A stretch of 6,459 nucleotides of DNA from Acidimicrobiia bacterium (GTDB lineage: Bacteria; Actinomycetota; Acidimicrobiia; Acidimicrobiales; Ilumatobacteraceae): contig JACCUL010000071.1 of assembly GCA_013811855.1 (NCBI GenBank), positions 1 through 6,459 on the forward strand. Direction: 5' to 3'. Of this stretch, positions 3,388 to 6,459 are shown in pieces. Made by a program: the position numbers and the translations under genes. Under the pieces are notes generated by a model, which was not told the DNA's origin, did not search any database, and saw nothing but the letters and a program-made list of their open reading frames with translations. Numbering within the stretch: the first letter of the stretch is position 1; each line of letters starts with the position of its first letter.

Positions 3388-5751
3388 TCAGCCGGTGCGG
3401 AGCGTGGCGCCGAGCTTCGTCGTGGCTGCCGTCACGCGGTTGCGGACGTCGGCGACGTCGGCGTCGGTGAGCGTGCGGTCCGCGGCTTGCAGGCGGAGGC
3501 GGAAGGCCAGGCTGCGGGCATCGGCAGGGACACCGGGGCCGCGATAGACGTCGAACAGCTCCAGCCCCACGAGGAGCGGCCCACTCCCCTGCCGGATGGC
3601 CTTGTAGAGCTTCTCGGCCGGCACGTCGTCGGGCAGCACGAACGCCAAGTCGAGATCGCTGGAGGGCGCCCGGCTGGTCGGCGTCCACCGCGCCGGTTTG
3701 GGGTCGTGGTCCACCACGGCCCGCAGGTCGAGCTCGAGCACGGCGACGCGCTCGGCGATCTCGAACGCCTCGAGCACCTCCGGGGCGATCTCGCCGACGA
3801 TCCCGATGACATCGCGCCCGGCGACGAGCGTGGCGGAGCGGGTCGGGTGCAGTCCGGCCGCCACCCGGCTCTGGTCGATGCGGGCGCCGATGCCCATGGC
3901 CAGCGCGATCTCCCGCCACACCGTCACCGCCGCCGGTGCTTCCTCGCCGGCGAGCACGACGCCGAGCGCCTCGTACTCGTCGGGCAGCTCACCCGGCCCT
4001 GGTGGGTACACGTGCCCGATCTCGAACAGCGCGACACCGGGCCGGCGGTGCGACGCGTTGAAGGCCACCGACCGCAACAGGCCCGGGCGCAACGACGTCC
4101 GCAGCACGTCCTCGTCGGCCACGATCGGGTTGCTGACGCGGAGCGCCTCGCCGTCCAGCCCGGCCCGCCGCTGCAGGTCGGAGGTCAGGAGCGGGTTCGG
4201 CATGACCTCGGTGATGCCGAGACCCTGCAGCACATCGCGCAGCCGGCGCCGCCGGCGCTGGCTCGGCGTCAGCCGACCAGGTGAGCTGGCGACGGGCGCC
4301 CGTACCCCGACCCTGTCGTAGCCGTACAGCCGGCCGACCTCCTCGATGACGTCAACCTCCTCGGTGCTATCGGGTCGCCACGACGGCAGCTCCACCGTGC
4401 GGTCGGGCCCGGAGCCGGAGACGGCGAAGCCGATCGGCTCAATGAGCGCCGGCCACTCGTCCTCCTCGAGCGTCGTCCCGCCGAGGATACGGTTGACCTG
4501 GTGCGTGCGGACCGTGCACGTGCGCTCCCGCGGCGGCAATCCGGCGCCTCGGGCGTCGACCCCGCCCGGGTGCACCCGCAGGTCCGGACACGTCTCGGCC
4601 AGCAACTTGACGAAGCGGGCGATCGCCCGGTCGATGCCGTAGGCGTCGACCCCCCGCTCGAACCGGGCCGAGGCCTCCGAGCGGAGGTTGAGCCGTGACA
4701 CCGTCGTGGCGATCGGGATTGGCGCGAACCACGCCATCTCGAGCGCCACCGTCGTCGTGCCGGCGGCGATCTCCGTGTCGGCCCCGCCCATGATCCCGGC
4801 CAGCCCGATCGGCCGATCGTCGGCATCGCAGATGAGCAGGTCCTTCGCGTCGAGCGCCCGGTCGACGTCGTCCAGGGTCGTCAGCCGCTCGCCCTCGGTC
4901 GCCGTCCGGATGCGGAACCCGTGACCGCCCAGCGTGGCGACGTCGTACGGGTGGTTCGGTTGGCCGAGCTCGAGCATCACGTAGTTGCTGACGTCGACGA
5001 CGTTGCTGATCGGTCGCATGCCGCCCGCCGTCAGACGGTCGGCCATCCACGACGCCGACGGACCGACGACGATGCCGGAGAGCACCGTCGCCGTGAACCG
5101 TCCGCACCGATCGCCGTCGACGATGTCGACCCTCACGTCGGCCGCGTCGCCGGCGGGTTCGGGAAGGGGCGGCGTCGGCGGCGTGAACGCCACGCCGAGC
5201 TTGGCCGCCAGATCGCGCGCCACGCCGACGTACGACCAGGCGTCGGGCCTGTTGCGGGTGATCTCGACGTCGAGCACGACCTCGTCGCGCCGGCCGAGCG
5301 CCGCGGCGTACGGCACGCCGAGCGGTAGGTCGCCGGGGAGCACGAGGATTCCGGTGTGGTCGTCGCCGAGGCCGAGGTCACGCGCCGAGCAGAGCATCCC
5401 CTCCGAGTCGATGCCGAGGATGGCCCGGCGGCTGATCGTCTGACCGTCCGGCATCGTCGTGCCGACGGCGGCGAGTGGGACGACGTCGCCGACGGCGAAG
5501 TTGAACGCGCCGCACCATACGTGGCGCGCCGTCCCGTCGCCGGTGTCGACCCACACCCGCTGCACCTTCGCCGCGTCCGGCGGTCTCTCGGTGCGCACGA
5601 CCTTCGCCGTCACCACACCGGGCACGCCGCCCGTGTCAATGACGTCCTCGACCTTCAGACCCAACCCCACCAACGTGTCGGCGAGGGTGTCGACGTCGAT
5701 GTCGGCTGGCAGCGCCACGTACTCGCGCAGCCAGGAAACGAGCAGCCTCAC
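3388..5751 (-). CDS. pheT: Phenylalanyl-tRNA synthetase beta subunit, 787 aa
   Basis: This is the beta chain of the cytosolic alpha2-beta2 enzyme that charges tRNA-Phe. It binds tRNA, supports the active site and removes mischarged tyrosine. Length and domain order are typical for bacteria: an N-terminal segment (1-40, MRLLVSWLREYVALP), the OB-fold tRNA-binding domain (about 41-150, with the motif IDSEGMLCSARDLGLGDDHTGI at 114-135), B3/B4 editing domain (about 205-390; VVDVSNYVMLELGQPNHPYD at 251-270, IMGG at 320-323, SEASARFERGVD at 358-369), B5 domain (about 405-480), the catalytic-like core lacking class II catalytic motifs (about 485-690; NPLLTSDL, FEIGHVY, GLHPTRSA), and the C-terminal ferredoxin-like anticodon-binding domain (about 694-787; SSDLDLAFVLPDDV onward). 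The start is GTG (5751-5749) with GGAG 8 nt upstream, overlapping the pheS stop as GTGA, which implies coupled translation at matched amounts. His267 and Glu327 in the editing domain appear to be retained. Confidence 0.97.
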   Translation of the reverse strand: MRLLVSWLREYVALPADIDVDTLADTLVGLGLKVEDVIDTGGVPGVVTAKVVRTERPPDAAKVQRVWVDTGDGTARHVWCGAFNFAVGDVVPLAAVGTTMPDGQTISRRAILGIDSEGMLCSARDLGLGDDHTGILVLPGDLPLGVPYAAALGRRDEVVLDVEITRNRPDAWSYVGVARDLAAKLGVAFTPPTPPLPEPAGDAADVRVDIVDGDRCGRFTATVLSGIVVGPSASWMADRLTAGGMRPISNVVDVSNYVMLELGQPNHPYDVATLGGHGFRIRTATEGERLTTLDDVDRALDAKDLLICDADDRPIGLAGIMGGADTEIAAGTTTVALEMAWFAPIPIATTVSRLNLRSEASARFERGVDAYGIDRAIARFVKLLAETCPDLRVHPGGVDARGAGLPPRERTCTVRTHQVNRILGGTTLEEDEWPALIEPIGFAVSGSGPDRTVELPSWRPDSTEEVDVIEEVGRLYGYDRVGVRAPVASSPGRLTPSQRRRRRLRDVLQGLGITEVMPNPLLTSDLQRRAGLDGEALRVSNPIVADEDVLRTSLRPGLLRSVAFNASHRRPGVALFEIGHVYPPGPGELPDEYEALGVVLAGEEAPAAVTVWREIALAMGIGARIDQSRVAAGLHPTRSATLVAGRDVIGIVGEIAPEVLEAFEIAERVAVLELDLRAVVDHDPKPARWTPTSRAPSSDLDLAFVLPDDVPAEKLYKAIRQGSGPLLVGLELFDVYRGPGVPADARSLAFRLRLQAADRTLTDADVADVRNRVTAATTKLGATLRTG

Positions 5752-6459
5752 GAGAACTGCTCCGCGAAGCGGACGTCACCGGTGAACATCTCACGGAGGT
5801 CGCCGACGGCGTGGCGCTCCATCGCCATGCGGTCGATGCCGAAGCCGAACGCGAACCCACTCCACTCCTCGGGGTCGATGCCGCCGGCCCGCAGGACCGA
5901 CGGATGCACGACACCGCTGCCGCCGAGCTCGAGCCACTGGCCGCTCGGCGTGCGGATGTCGAACTCGGCCGACGGTTCGGTGAACGGGAAGTAGCTCGGC
6001 CGCAAGCGCGACGTGAAGCCCTCGCCGAAGAAGGCGCGGGTGAACGCCTCGATCGTCCCAGCGAGGTCGGCGAGACCGATGTCCCGGTCGATCACGAGCC
6101 CCTCGATCTGGTGGAACACGGGCATGTGTGTCGCGTCGGGGGTGTCCCGGCGGAACACCCGGCCCGGGGCGATGATGCGGATCGGCGGCGTCCGTTCGAG
6201 CATCGCCCTGATCTGCACTGGGGACGTGTGCGTGCGCAGCACGGTGCGGCCGGGCGGCGCGCCGGCGTGCTCGACGAACATCGTGTCGAAGTCACTGCGC
6301 GCCGGGTGGCCGGGGTGCATGTTGAGGGCCTCGAAGTTGTGCCAATCGGTCTCGATCTCGGGCCCTTCGGCGATCTCGTAGCCGAGCCCGACGAAGACGT
6401 CCTCGAGCCGTTCCCAGGCTTGGGTGACGATGTGGGCCCGGCCGCGTCGCGGGCGGGCC
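5748..6459 (-). CDS. pheS: Phenylalanyl-tRNA synthetase alpha subunit, partial (C-terminal 236 aa)
   Basis: This is the catalytic class II alpha chain, partner of PheT. The reading frame is open to the right edge (first full codon at 6458-6456) and ends at TGA (5750-5748). The first ATG inside the window, at 6320, is not the true start, because 46 more codons upstream encode conserved sequence (WERLEDVFVGLGYEIAEGPE, then the TDWHNFEALNMHPGHPAR region). Seen motifs are HTSPVQIRAML; motif 2 (GRVFRRDTPDATHMPVFHQ, then IEGLVIDRD); FPFTEPSAEFDI; LELGGSGVVHP; and motif 3 (WSGFAFGFGIDRMAM). The Ala in GFAFG at the phenylalanine pocket is the usual residue. About 100-110 N-terminal residues, including the coiled coil that contacts tRNA, lie beyond the window, so the promoter and any leader attenuator cannot be seen. 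Confidence 0.97.
   Translation of the reverse strand, partial: ARPRRGRAHIVTQAWERLEDVFVGLGYEIAEGPEIETDWHNFEALNMHPGHPARSDFDTMFVEHAGAPPGRTVLRTHTSPVQIRAMLERTPPIRIIAPGRVFRRDTPDATHMPVFHQIEGLVIDRDIGLADLAGTIEAFTRAFFGEGFTSRLRPSYFPFTEPSAEFDIRTPSGQWLELGGSGVVHPSVLRAGGIDPEEWSGFAFGFGIDRMAMERHAVGDLREMFTGDVRFAEQFS
5760..5763 (-). promoter_or_regulatory. Ribosome binding site GGAG for pheT within pheS
   Basis: GGAG precedes the pheT GTG at 5751 by 8 nt, inside the last codons of pheS. It supports the GTG start and the 4-nt GTGA overlap as the real gene junction. Confidence 0.6.

Noticed and set aside
3161..3919. 252-codon minus-strand frame spanning yqgE and the pheT end
   Set aside because: It is out of frame with pheT and antisense to yqgE, and is extremely Arg/Pro-rich, so it is a shadow frame.
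2743..4284. 513-codon open frame on the plus strand across yqgE and the 3' half of pheT
   Set aside because: It overlaps yqgE in another frame and lies antisense to pheT. Its translation is Arg/Pro/Gly-rich with no domain, a typical shadow in GC-rich DNA.

Overview
The window looks like a piece of a high-GC actinobacterial chromosome. The evidence is the GC-rich third codon positions in every credible gene, GTG starts for three or more genes, short leaderless-type promoters, and the protein types: an actinobacterial 118-aa family, a DUF4230-type membrane protein, and an ArsR/AHSA1 pair. A member of the Acidimicrobiia or a related deep-branching actinobacterium would fit, but nothing here proves the genus. 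I see no mobile element, CRISPR array, rRNA, tRNA or phage gene.

Layout, left to right. Positions 1-315 hold no gene I can name. One small minus-strand frame (14-241) has coding-like codon usage and is only a weak candidate. Minus strand 316-672 encodes a small conserved actinobacterial protein of unknown function with an excellent ribosome binding site. Minus strand 814-1982 is a two-gene operon: an ArsR-family repressor, overlapping by 4 nt with an AHSA1(SRPBCC)-VOC fusion protein. It is driven by an unusually clear promoter in an AT-rich island (1983-2021), with inverted repeats that look like an operator. Minus strand 2040-2711 is a membrane-anchored DUF4230-type protein. It is divergent from yqgE (AlgH/UPF0301 family, plus strand 2798-3364), with 86 bp between them containing a perfect inverted repeat. 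yqgE converges, with a 23-bp gap, on pheS-pheT (minus strand, 6459 to 3388), the two subunits of phenylalanyl-tRNA synthetase. pheS is cut by the right edge of the window.

How the genes work together: pheS and pheT are translationally coupled subunits of one essential enzyme. The ArsR repressor and the AHSA1-VOC protein form a self-contained regulated unit, in which the repressor probably controls itself and its partner from one leaderless promoter. The other genes show no functional link beyond adjacency. Most of the window is ordinary housekeeping sequence. The parts most worth checking are the arsR promoter/operator, the AHSA1-VOC fusion it controls, and the unexplained left end. I did not find convincing evidence of a novel multi-gene system.
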